DNA from: a virus
Length of the DNA: 23,185 nucleotides
Reading direction: 5' to 3' (one strand)
Virus record (IMG/VR): IMGVR_UViG_3300015194_000013
Span: 1 to 23,185 of that record
Positions 14,163-20,662 of this stretch are shown here, piece by piece. The position numbers were made by a program, and so were the translations under genes. Numbering within the stretch: the first letter of the stretch is position 1; every line of letters starts with the position of its first letter. Below the pieces are notes generated by a model. The model saw only the letters and a program-made list of their open reading frames with translations, did no database searches and had not been told where the DNA came from.

Positions 14163-14839
14163 GGTTTCTTCTTTTCCTGCGACGCGTTCCACAGCTCGGA
14201 GGGGTAATCCGCGCGGTCTACCGGCACGCTCGCGAGCTCGGGCACAGCGCCAAAGCCCGTCTGCGCGCTCTTGCTCGGGCCCTGTGGCGCGATGCCCATC
14301 GCCTCGGCCTGATCGCGCGTGAGCGTGGTGAACCCGCTGCGGCAGTTGAAATGCAGTGGCGCCAGGTGAGTCTTCCACCACGGGTCGTCGGCGGGGAGGA
14401 TGGTGCCATCGCACTCCTCGCAGATGGGCGTGGTGCGGCTGTCCATGATGGCGTCGAACATCCAGTAGGGCCGCTCGTCGACCACGTCCGGATCGGTCGC
14501 CTGCTCGTATCGGCCCGATGCATAAGCAGATTGTATATTTGTGCGAAAGATAGTTTCGAGTCTCCACCCCGGGTTCTCGACGGTCCCGGCCCATTCGGCC
14601 TTCAGTTTCTGGCCGATCGTGTCCTTGAAGTCTTGCAGGGTGGTGCCCTGCGCGACGGCATGGTCGATGGCCTTCCACACGTCTGCGACCAGGTCGAGCT
14701 GCGCGACGTCGGAGACGGTGAACGCGCGCTGCCGTGCGGCCTCGGAGAGCTCATTCCATTCAGGACGCGTGAGCGAGACCTTGGCGCGAAACCATCTTAC
14801 CGCCTCGTCAAACTGGAGGGGGTTGGACGGTGCGGGCAA
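14159..14839 (-). CDS. gpF-like minor head protein (head morphogenesis, SPP1 gp7/Mu gp30 family)
   Basis: Translation most likely starts at a TTG codon (14839), preceded by AAGGGA with a 6-nt gap; there is no ATG near the beginning of the frame. The 226-residue protein has the family core: QLDLVADVWKAIDHAVAQGTTLQDFKDTIG, then WRLETIFRTNIQSAYASGRYEQ ('R-l-e-t-i-y-r-T-n-x-x-x-A-y-x-a-g-R'). DSRTTPICEECDGTI follows ('D-x-r-T-x-x-x-C-x-x-x-d'), then APLHFNCRSGFTTLT ('P-p-x-H-x-n-C-R'). The two CxxC/H elements probably hold a zinc or a structural turn. It is shorter than Mu gp30 but complete in its signature. A few copies are thought to sit inside or near the portal and act in head assembly or DNA ejection. 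Confidence 0.85.
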   Translation of the reverse strand: MPAPSNPLQFDEAVRWFRAKVSLTRPEWNELSEAARQRAFTVSDVAQLDLVADVWKAIDHAVAQGTTLQDFKDTIGQKLKAEWAGTVENPGWRLETIFRTNIQSAYASGRYEQATDPDVVDERPYWMFDAIMDSRTTPICEECDGTILPADDPWWKTHLAPLHFNCRSGFTTLTRDQAEAMGIAPQGPSKSAQTGFGAVPELASVPVDRADYPSELWNASQEKKKP

Positions 14840-14842
14840 ACT

Positions 14843-15127
14843 CTATCCCTTGATCGTCCGTGCCGCCTCGCGCGGCAGGCCCGTGGCCTGCTCATGCTTC
14901 GCAACGATGGCTTCGTGTCCCGCCATCGCAGCCGCTTTGGTCGCGTAGCGCACGATCGGCGCTGGGGGGTACTCGGAGGTAAAAAAGCTGTTGCCCTGAT
15001 CTCCCGAAAACACCGTGGAGATGTTGATGGTCCCGACCGAATGACTCGCGAGCACGATCGGCGCGAAGCCGAGCGTGTCGCTCGGGGTCGCGGCGCGTAC
15101 GGTCTCGCCGTCCAGCACAAGCGTCAT
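14843..15127 (-). CDS. Conserved-looking hypothetical head-module protein (94 aa)
   Basis: The start at ATG 15127 is fixed by ATGA overlap with the lectin-like gene (MTLVLDGETVRAATPSDTLG, 94 residues). The first half is beta-like, and the second half reads IVRYATKAAAMAGHEAIVAKHEQATGL. A 'Y-x-T-x-x-x-A-x-x-GH-x-x-x-V' segment of this kind occurs in short uncharacterised proteins next to portal and capsid genes in other phages, as I recall, but no function is known to me. It ends just before the gpF-like gene. A minor structural or assembly role is likely. Confidence 0.6.
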   Translation of the reverse strand: MTLVLDGETVRAATPSDTLGFAPIVLASHSVGTINISTVFSGDQGNSFFTSEYPPAPIVRYATKAAAMAGHEAIVAKHEQATGLPREAARTIKG

Positions 15128-15900
15128 ACGGAAATGCCCCACTTGCCGCCGAGGTAAACCTCAAGCGCGCGCCGATCCGGCAGCGCGATAGTATTGGTGT
15201 AGACAATGACCTCCGCGAGCGTCATGTCGGGCGCGCCGTTCCCACCGAGATACCGGCCTAACATTATGCCGCCGGTCGGGGTTGAAAAATTGATACCCGC
15301 GGTCACCACCTGTACTCCGTCTCGCCATACGTCCTCCGGGGATGCCGCGGCAGCCCGGACGCTGTGGACATGAGGCAGCGTGTCCGTGCTACCCGCCAAC
15401 GGATCGCCGAACCCGCTACCGCCGTACCACCATACGCCCGCGTCCGTCATGCCGTGGACGCGCGTGTTGCCGCCGTTGGTTCCATACGAAAATGCCCCGT
15501 GGTAATCGTTCGGGGATACCGCCGTGTTGAACTTGAACACCGAAAACGTAGTGAACGCGAACGACGTGGCCCCACCGGCAGAGGCCATGCCAGTGTTGCC
15601 CGCGATGGTGAACGTGAGCCCCGGCTTGCCGCCGAATGACGTGGCGGAGTAAACGGGCTGCATGCCCGCCGTGGCTTGCAAGCAGTCGTTGCCGTTGCCC
15701 GACAGGTCCGGTAGGGTCGCCACGCTCGAAGGGCCCGTATATTTGCTAGCATCGTACCAAACGGACATGCCAGCGATGGACATCGGCGTGAACGATGGCG
15801 CGGAGGGCGCCGCGGCCATCCATCGGCCCGGCATGCGCCGAGGCACCCAGCGCCGTGCCCGCGACCATCGGCCCTCGATGTGCCGATCGTGGAAGGTCAC
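15124..15900 (-). CDS. LamG/concanavalin-like (lectin-like) protein in head module
   Basis: The start is GTG at 15900, overlapping the upstream stop as GTGA (258 residues). A basic Arg-rich N-terminus (RWSRARRWVPRRMPGRW) precedes a Pro/Ser linker. A beta-sandwich domain from about residue 46 to the end follows. It has MSVWYDASKYTGPSSVATLPDLSGNGND (the 'WYDA-S-x-x-x-x-x-v-x-x-w-x-D-x-SGNGN' start typical of LamG-like jelly-roll domains), QPVYSATSFGGKPGLTF, and the end MTLAEVIVYTNTIALPDRRALEVYLGGKWG ('aEvivYn-x-x-l-x-d-x-e-r-x-x-l-e-x-Yl-x-x-KWg'). Such domains bind sugars or proteins. It is encoded between the portal and gpF-like genes, so a surface head fibre or decoration is an attractive but unproven role. 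Confidence 0.75.
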   Translation of the reverse strand: MTFHDRHIEGRWSRARRWVPRRMPGRWMAAAPSAPSFTPMSIAGMSVWYDASKYTGPSSVATLPDLSGNGNDCLQATAGMQPVYSATSFGGKPGLTFTIAGNTGMASAGGATSFAFTTFSVFKFNTAVSPNDYHGAFSYGTNGGNTRVHGMTDAGVWWYGGSGFGDPLAGSTDTLPHVHSVRAAAASPEDVWRDGVQVVTAGINFSTPTGGIMLGRYLGGNGAPDMTLAEVIVYTNTIALPDRRALEVYLGGKWGISV

Positions 15901-16238
15901 GCGTCGATCTCACGCACCCGGATCGTGCCGCTTGCCGTGGGCGAGGTGCCGCCCGTGAAGCTGAGCACGGTGACTGCAATCTGGTCACCGAAGAAGTCTA
16001 TCAGGGTCGCCTGCGGGGTGGGGGCCGTGAGCGTCACCTGCCCAATGAGGTCCGAGGCCCCATCGGTGTGCCGCCATATGCCAAGCACCACGGCCGTCGC
16101 GCTGCCCCCCAGCGTGAGTGAGTCCACCGCGAGCTCGACGTACTTGGCGTAGTCGCTCAGGGCCAAGTACGCGGACGATATCGGCGCGGAGGCCTCCGCG
16201 GCCTGCGCGGTGAGGGTGCGAATTGGTGTCCAGGCCAT
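15897..16238 (-). CDS. Small beta-rich hypothetical protein (113 aa)
   Basis: I start at ATG 16238 (MAWTPIRTLTAQAAEASAPI, 113 residues). It overlaps the TAA of the upstream gene as TAATG, and the longer frame from 16364 is shadow. The protein alternates hydrophobic and small residues, as in beta strands (YVELAVDSLTLGGSATAVVLGIWRHTD, then ATLIDFFGDQIAVTVLSF), and ends GTIRVREIDA. No known motif is evident. With the following LamG-like gene coupled by a GTGA overlap, it may be part of the same decoration or fibre unit on the head. This is inference from coupling only. Confidence 0.55.
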   Translation of the reverse strand: MAWTPIRTLTAQAAEASAPISSAYLALSDYAKYVELAVDSLTLGGSATAVVLGIWRHTDGASDLIGQVTLTAPTPQATLIDFFGDQIAVTVLSFTGGTSPTASGTIRVREIDA

Positions 16239-16456
16239 TAGGTGAGGCTCCCATCGAAATAGTGAATGGCATCGGCCAGAGCGCGCATGGCTTGGGCCTC
16301 CCCCGAGATGAGCTTTCGCGCTACCGCGACCACGTCGAGGGCACGCATCATCCGCCGCTCGCAACGATCGCGGCCTTCGCTCACGACCAGAAAAGCGCTG
16401 TGCGAGGCCTCGGCGACGCCGCGCCAGTACTCAACGGAGTCTTGCAGCGGAATCAT
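16238..16456 (-). CDS. Small helical hypothetical protein (72 aa)
   Basis: This 72-residue protein begins by ATGA overlap with the portal stop and is all-helix by appearance (LQDSVEYWRGVAEASHSAF, RCERRMMRALDVVAVARKLISGEAQAMRALADAIHYF). The charge is near neutral. It may be an assembly factor or a small head component. I do not recognise it. Its tight coupling on both ends with portal and beta-rich genes argues that it is real. Confidence 0.6.
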   Translation of the reverse strand: MIPLQDSVEYWRGVAEASHSAFLVVSEGRDRCERRMMRALDVVAVARKLISGEAQAMRALADAIHYFDGSLT

Positions 16457-18009
16457 TTTTCTACCGACACCGCGTAGCGTCCCGCAAGGGAGGCCATGAC
16501 CGTGGCGGACTCGATGAGGCGCGCCAGCTTCTTAGGGTCCATGCCCTGGTAGGCTTTGAGCAGGATCGCCTTCATCGCCTCGAACGTCGGGGCCGATTCG
16601 ATCGCTTTGAGTATCGTCGACGTATCGCGGCTCATGTACTCGACGCTCGCGGCCTTCGCCTCGTCGGACACGTCATCGATGTAATGTTGCCCATCCACGA
16701 ACGCGGGCTGCATCGCTGCGGCGCGCTTGGTCACGCGGCGCGAGAGCACGTTGTGCGTCTCGGCGGGGGGCGGCGCGGGGTCGCCCGCTGCTGGGGCAGG
16801 GGGGGCCACCGGGACCGGGGGCGTCGGGTCGGGCATCGGGGCCGCATCGATAAGCGGTAGGTCGAACCGCTCGGCGATCTCGGGGATGTCGATGGGCACA
16901 CTCGACGCGTGAAACGACGCAATCGCATCCGCGAGGGTCTTGAGCGTGACCGACTGCGCGCTCGTGTCCTCCGGCTCCTGCGCCATCCACCGTGGCCACG
17001 GTGCCGCATCGGCATCGCCGTACATGTACATCGCCCACGGCTTGATGAACTGGTCACGAATCGTCGTCGCAAGCGTATTCACGTCGGCGCGTTTGCGCCC
17101 CGCAAGCACCTGCCCGTGGACGGAGGCAGCGGCGAACGACCCGCCCTTTACCTCGGTGGTGAGGTTTTGGCCGAGCCAGCCCACCGTGATGCCCGTGTTG
17201 CAGTGCTCAATAAGGCCCGGGAAGGCCTCCCACGTCGTGGACATCGGCTCGCGGTACTCGATGTCGAAGCCGTCGGGGGCGACGAGCGTGGCGCGGGAAC
17301 CTCGGGTGCTCACGTTTTGAAACCAGCGGTTCTTGTCCTTCTCCGATGCGCCGGGGGGCATCTTCGCCAAGGCGGTGGGCTGCCCGTGCACCTCGCTGAA
17401 GTTGGACCAATCGCGCATCGCTTGACGTCGCAGGAGCCATGGCTCCGCGGTGGAGCGCACGATCCCGTGCATCCATCCGCGCTGCCCATAGGGCTGCAGC
17501 ATCATCCACTCGCCGGTGCCGGTCACGATCTGGCGCACGCCCTCCATGGTCGAGACGTAGAACTCCCGGTCCTGCAGGCCGTACCAAATGAACTGCGGAT
17601 GCCATATCTCCATGCGCGGCACCCACGTGCGTGCGATGCGCTGCCATCGTGGCTGCATGAGCCCCACGCCAAGCGCGAGGCCCCACGAGAGCCAGCTGGA
17701 GAGCACGTTTTCGGGAAACACATCGTACCAAATCGCGTCTAGATCCTTGACTGCACGCCGCGCCGTGTATGCGTTTACGGTGTCGGAGGGCTCCAGCTCG
17801 AAGTCGAGGCCGAGCACGCCAAGCACGCGCGTGTCGCGCACCGCTTGCACCCGCTCATCGCGCCCCATCGCCTCGACGAGGAGGGCCGAGTCTGCGAACT
17901 GACCGATCTCGTGACTGTCGAGCGCAGCGCGGATCTGTGGCACCGTCCAGCTGGTGAGTACACCCGGAAAGAGCTGGGTGACGATGGAAAGGGGCGGGTT
18001 ACCGGACAT
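16453..18009 (-). CDS. Portal protein, DUF935 family (Mu gp29-like)
   Basis: This 518-residue protein matches DUF935 portals: FADSALLVEAMGRDERVQAVRDTRVLGVLGLDFEL, then a central WYGLQDREFYVST, then QRGWMHGIVRSTAEPWLLRRQAMRDWSNFSEVHGQP ('fe-x-fG-x-P' element near residues 200-215). The segment GASEKDKNRWFQNVSTRGSRATLVAPDGFDIEYRE follows, and then LTTEVKGGSFAAASVHGQV ('g-q-t-l-T-t-e-x-x-g-s-x-a-a-a-x-v-h'). Twelve copies form the ring through which DNA enters and leaves. About residues 390-420 form a Pro/Ala linker before a helical C-terminal tail, which is unusual. No Shine-Dalgarno precedes the ATG, and a plus-strand gene starts 12 bp away on the other side. Strong family match. Confidence 0.88.
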   Translation of the reverse strand: MSGNPPLSIVTQLFPGVLTSWTVPQIRAALDSHEIGQFADSALLVEAMGRDERVQAVRDTRVLGVLGLDFELEPSDTVNAYTARRAVKDLDAIWYDVFPENVLSSWLSWGLALGVGLMQPRWQRIARTWVPRMEIWHPQFIWYGLQDREFYVSTMEGVRQIVTGTGEWMMLQPYGQRGWMHGIVRSTAEPWLLRRQAMRDWSNFSEVHGQPTALAKMPPGASEKDKNRWFQNVSTRGSRATLVAPDGFDIEYREPMSTTWEAFPGLIEHCNTGITVGWLGQNLTTEVKGGSFAAASVHGQVLAGRKRADVNTLATTIRDQFIKPWAMYMYGDADAAPWPRWMAQEPEDTSAQSVTLKTLADAIASFHASSVPIDIPEIAERFDLPLIDAAPMPDPTPPVPVAPPAPAAGDPAPPPAETHNVLSRRVTKRAAAMQPAFVDGQHYIDDVSDEAKAASVEYMSRDTSTILKAIESAPTFEAMKAILLKAYQGMDPKKLARLIESATVMASLAGRYAVSVEK

Positions 18010-18021
18010 AGGATTTAGGCG

Positions 18022-18312
18022 ATGAAGACCAAACTACAAAAACTGCAGGGAGTGCGCGACCGCCTCGAGGACCCTGAGCGGTGGGAACTAGGCGCACTTG
18101 CCACGAACGATCAAGGCGAAGAGGTCGACCCTGATGATGACGACGCTGTTCGTTGGTGTTTGGTTGGCGCGGTCTCGCTGACTGGGGAGACCTGTGAATC
18201 TTTATTGGACATGAACTGGGAGGACGCCGCTGATCTCAACAATTACGGCGGTCACCCAGCGGTGATTGCGTTGCTGGACAGTCGCATCGCGGCGTTGTCT
18301 TCTACTTCTTGA
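18022..18312 (+). CDS. DUF6197-like protein, moron candidate
   Basis: This is the only plus-strand gene I accept. The 96-residue product has the repeat-like pattern of the family I know as DUF6197: PERWELGALATNDQGEEVDPDDDDAVRWCLVGAVSL, with W-x-x-GALA-x-x and A-x-RWC-x-x-GA, then DMNWEDAADLNNYGGHPAVIALLDSRIA. The end 'W-x-d-x-x-g-x-x-x-V-x-x-l' fits too. Family function is unknown. It lies divergent to the portal gene with only 12 bp between their start codons, and tail-to-tail with a frameshifted gene. Its GC is lower than that of its neighbours. TAGG lies 6 nt before its ATG as a weak ribosome site. No obvious sigma-70 promoter precedes it, so how it is transcribed is unclear. Confidence 0.65.
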   Translation: MKTKLQKLQGVRDRLEDPERWELGALATNDQGEEVDPDDDDAVRWCLVGAVSLTGETCESLLDMNWEDAADLNNYGGHPAVIALLDSRIAALSSTS

Positions 18313-18534
18313 CCACTCTGAGACGAGGCGGCCGCTTGTCTTGCTTCTCCCGCTCCTCGCGAGCGCGCTCGGCGTTGAGGGCAAAGAGGCGGTCGAGGAT
18401 CTCGCCTTCGAACGCCGCGGTGGGCGGGGTGTCGTAGAGGGGCACTTACGGGAGCGCGCGGCATGATCCCACCAGGACTCGTTTGCTTGAGTCGCTGCGC
18501 AGACGATGACCCCGTGATAGTGAAAGCAGCTCAC
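18302..18534 (-). pseudogene. Frameshifted small gene (about 77 aa), broken or programmed
   Basis: Two open pieces on the minus strand make one sensible protein. The first starts at GTG 18534, three bases after the TAG of the upstream gene, and reads SCFHYHGVIVCAATQANESW, then WDHAARSRKC. In that frame the rest (to 18202) turns into Ser/Arg/Pro noise. In the -1 frame from about 18442, PLYDTPPTAAFEGEILDRLF continues as ALNAERAREEREKQD and ends at TAG (18304-18302). The join falls at a run of four C's (TGCCCCTC); one extra C would restore the frame. So it may be a one-base deletion, a sequencing error, or less likely a -1 slip on C-CCC. The piece ILDRLFALNAERAREE resembles a helix seen in type II methyltransferases, but this is weak. 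Confidence 0.5.
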
Positions 18535-18537
18535 GAC

Positions 18538-18930
18538 CTAAACGGCGGCAGCCCTCTGCAGCCTCAATATCTGCTCGTCTACTAGCGCAATCAGAGGCGC
18601 GAGTCCGAAGACGGCGTGATGGCTGTCTGGATTTTTCTTGTACTCAATTTGCATGGTCGCCATACACGGCGCGTCGCTGAATTTTGTTGTCCCGAGCAGA
18701 GCGGAGTTGACAACAAAGTTGGCCACGTCAAAAACCGGACCGTCCTTCTCTGTAAAGGTAGTCATGCCGTGTGGCCTATCCAGCCAATGCCTTACCTCTT
18801 GCAGGTCTTCAATCGTAAAGTCGCCAAGGCCAGTCCACTCCAACTTGCCGTCATTCAGACGAACAATAGCGAAATATTCGAGCTCTCGAAATGAGTTCTC
18901 CATCACAGCGCACCTAAATCTACTCTCCAT
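18538..18930 (-). CDS. Unknown protein between terminase and portal, moron candidate
   Basis: This 130-residue protein starts at ATG 18930, directly after the TAG of the terminase gene, with AAGGG about 8 nt upstream. A second ATG at 18903 is also possible. It contains YFAIVRLNDGKLEWTGLGDF, then TIEDLQEVRHWLDRPHGMTT and FANFVV-like strands, ending PLIALVDEQILRLQRAAAV. A mixed alpha/beta small domain is likely. There is no known motif and no signal peptide. Base composition is clearly more AT-rich than the terminase and portal genes on either side, with different codon habits, so it was probably acquired separately. A host-interaction or anti-defence role is only a guess. Confidence 0.65.
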   Translation of the reverse strand: MESRFRCAVMENSFRELEYFAIVRLNDGKLEWTGLGDFTIEDLQEVRHWLDRPHGMTTFTEKDGPVFDVANFVVNSALLGTTKFSDAPCMATMQIEYKKNPDSHHAVFGLAPLIALVDEQILRLQRAAAV

Positions 18931-20325
18931 CTACATCGCCCTTCGCATCGGCATCTGGTCTTGGTAGGTCTCAAACTCGCTGCCAAACGCATCGCCTGGC
19001 ATCGCGTCAAACGCGGCTGCGAGCGCATCGACCTGGTCGTCGTGCACGTCCGAGACGCCTGTAAAATCGGCTAATTCAGCGACGAAGTCGTCGAGCCAAG
19101 GTGCACTACGTGGAACGAGTATTTTACCTGCGTTCCACGCGGCCGCGACGGGTTGCGCTCGGGCATGCTTGTCAGCGACTGCAACTCTCGCGTCAATGGA
19201 GACTCCCGTGGTCGCGAGAAAGTCGACGACTCCCCGCTCCGATGCTCCGATATAAGCCACGAGATGAGCGTGATTATGCCTTTCAGCGAGCGCAGAAAGC
19301 GCTTCACCAAATCGCGGCGCTTGCGTCTGGCGGCGCACCACATCCTTGACGTAGTATATGCCGCCCACCTCCGCCAAGACGATCGCGACGCTGTAGTCGG
19401 CATGCTTTTTCGCACTGTACGCAAGGTCCACCCCTATCGCTTCGCGGTAGCCGCTTGGAATCGCATCGTAAAACCGCACATCGTTGAAAACCGACCCGCC
19501 CTTGCTTCGCGGCGTGCCCTGATAGATCGACGCCCAACTGTACTCACCTACCTGCGCACGCTTTTTTTCGAGCGCCGCAACCGGCCATCGATCCGGCCAG
19601 AGCGCCTCGCCCGCATCGCTTATCGCGGGGAGCCGAATGCACTCCCAGCCCTGTTTGATGAGCTTTCCCGCAAGGTCGTCGGGGTGCCATCGCGTCTGCA
19701 CCACGATGGCCGAACCCCCGGGCTCGATGCGGGTAAACGCCACATCGTTGAACCAGTCCCAGTTGCGTTCGCGTATCAGCGCGCTCTCGGCCTCCGCGCG
19801 GTTCTTCGTCGGGTCATCGACGAGGAGGACATCGAGCCCCATGCCGGTGAGCGGCCCGCCGATGCCCGTGGCGAGCAGGCCCCCACCTTGCGTGGTACGC
19901 CACTCCTCGATCCTGTTTGCCTCGCGCGACAGGGCGACCTCCGCGACGGTCGCCAGCCTCCGCGCTACAATTGACTTCTTGCGCGACAGCGCGGCGGCAT
20001 AGGTCACGTATCCGCACGTGCGCTCGGGCCTCGTGGTGAGGTACCACGCGATGAAATGAAGCAGCGTCTCCGTCTTGCCGTGACGCGGTGGCGTCGAGAC
20101 GACGAGGCGGAGAGGCTCCCCCACACCCACGGATTCCAGACGCCGTATCAGCGGTGCGAGGTGCCAAGGCGCCTGATACCGGGGCGTGACCCGTGTGATA
20201 AAATCAAGGAGGCCCTCAGTTGATGGGGGCTCGGGGCTCTGGGACTCGTGCGGCGGGGGGCGGCGGTCCTGCGCCATGCGGCGTAGCCGGTGCACTTGCC
20301 CGAGCAGGCCGAGGCTGCTCGACAC
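18931..20325 (-). CDS. Terminase large subunit (packaging ATPase-nuclease)
   Basis: This 464-residue protein carries both parts of a terminase motor. The Walker A motif STPPRHGKTE lies at residues 77-86. A coupling YVTY with basic SRKKS follows, and Walker B DVLLVDDP at 165-172. In the C-terminal RNase H-like nuclease, GVDLAYS (Asp300) and DVHDDQVDALAAAF (Asp430/Asp433 region) hold the metal-binding acids. It pumps DNA into the prohead and cuts the concatemer. I chose GTG 20325 because CGGGAG lies about 7 nt upstream; ATG at 20277 has no ribosome site. With that start it overlaps the small-subunit gene by 110 nt, which is large. The length is normal for the family. Confidence 0.9.
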   Translation of the reverse strand: MSSSLGLLGQVHRLRRMAQDRRPPPHESQSPEPPSTEGLLDFITRVTPRYQAPWHLAPLIRRLESVGVGEPLRLVVSTPPRHGKTETLLHFIAWYLTTRPERTCGYVTYAAALSRKKSIVARRLATVAEVALSREANRIEEWRTTQGGGLLATGIGGPLTGMGLDVLLVDDPTKNRAEAESALIRERNWDWFNDVAFTRIEPGGSAIVVQTRWHPDDLAGKLIKQGWECIRLPAISDAGEALWPDRWPVAALEKKRAQVGEYSWASIYQGTPRSKGGSVFNDVRFYDAIPSGYREAIGVDLAYSAKKHADYSVAIVLAEVGGIYYVKDVVRRQTQAPRFGEALSALAERHNHAHLVAYIGASERGVVDFLATTGVSIDARVAVADKHARAQPVAAAWNAGKILVPRSAPWLDDFVAELADFTGVSDVHDDQVDALAAAFDAMPGDAFGSEFETYQDQMPMRRAM

Positions 20326-20662
20326 TTAGAGCTCCCGAGACGACATGCAGGTCACCCACGATCTTGATCGCGCCTGCGACATCGCGCATGTGGTCGATGT
20401 CCGCCCCATCGAGCATGACGTGCAACTTGCCGATGGCCTTGCGCAAAAACGCCAAGCGCACCTCGGCCCAATCGGCCTCTTGATGGAGCTTCTTGCGATC
20501 GACAGCTTCCGCCAGCTTCCGATCGGTGCGCACCCGTGCATGGTATCTTTCGAGGGAACGGGGGGAGATTTTCCACTTGGCGCGAGCTGCCGCATCGCCC
20601 AAAGCGATCGAGTCGACCAGGATCTCAGAGATCCGATCGTAGTCAAATACAGGCGCTGCCAT
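20216..20662 (-). CDS. Terminase small subunit
   Basis: This 148-residue protein lies just before the large subunit. The N-terminal part is a helix-turn-helix region (ISEILVDSIALGDAAARAKWKISPRSLERYHARVRTD), the kind that recognises the packaging site. A helical middle follows (AEAVDRKKLHQEADWAEVRLAFLRKAIGKL, then MRDVAGAIKIVGDLHVV), which should form the oligomer ring. The C-terminal tail is Pro/Ala-rich and disordered, and its coding region doubles as the first codons of the large subunit in another frame. It does not look like Mu gp27 (DUF3486). The start at 20662 overlaps the methyltransferase by 20 nt. Confidence 0.8.
   Translation of the reverse strand: MAAPVFDYDRISEILVDSIALGDAAARAKWKISPRSLERYHARVRTDRKLAEAVDRKKLHQEADWAEVRLAFLRKAIGKLHVMLDGADIDHMRDVAGAIKIVGDLHVVSGALSVEQPRPARASAPATPHGAGPPPPAARVPEPRAPIN

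Noticed and set aside
14153-15157. 334-residue plus-strand open frame
   Set aside because: Antisense to gpF-like and 94-residue genes, both well supported by overlaps and motifs.
16909-17742. 277-residue plus-strand open frame
   Set aside because: Antisense to the portal core; composition is shadow-like.
18252-18464. 70-residue minus-strand ATG open frame
   Set aside because: Out of frame with both sensible halves of the broken gene; Arg/Pro/Ala noise.
19153-19974. 273-residue plus-strand open frame
   Set aside because: Lies opposite the terminase ATPase and nuclease motifs; no ribosome site or family.
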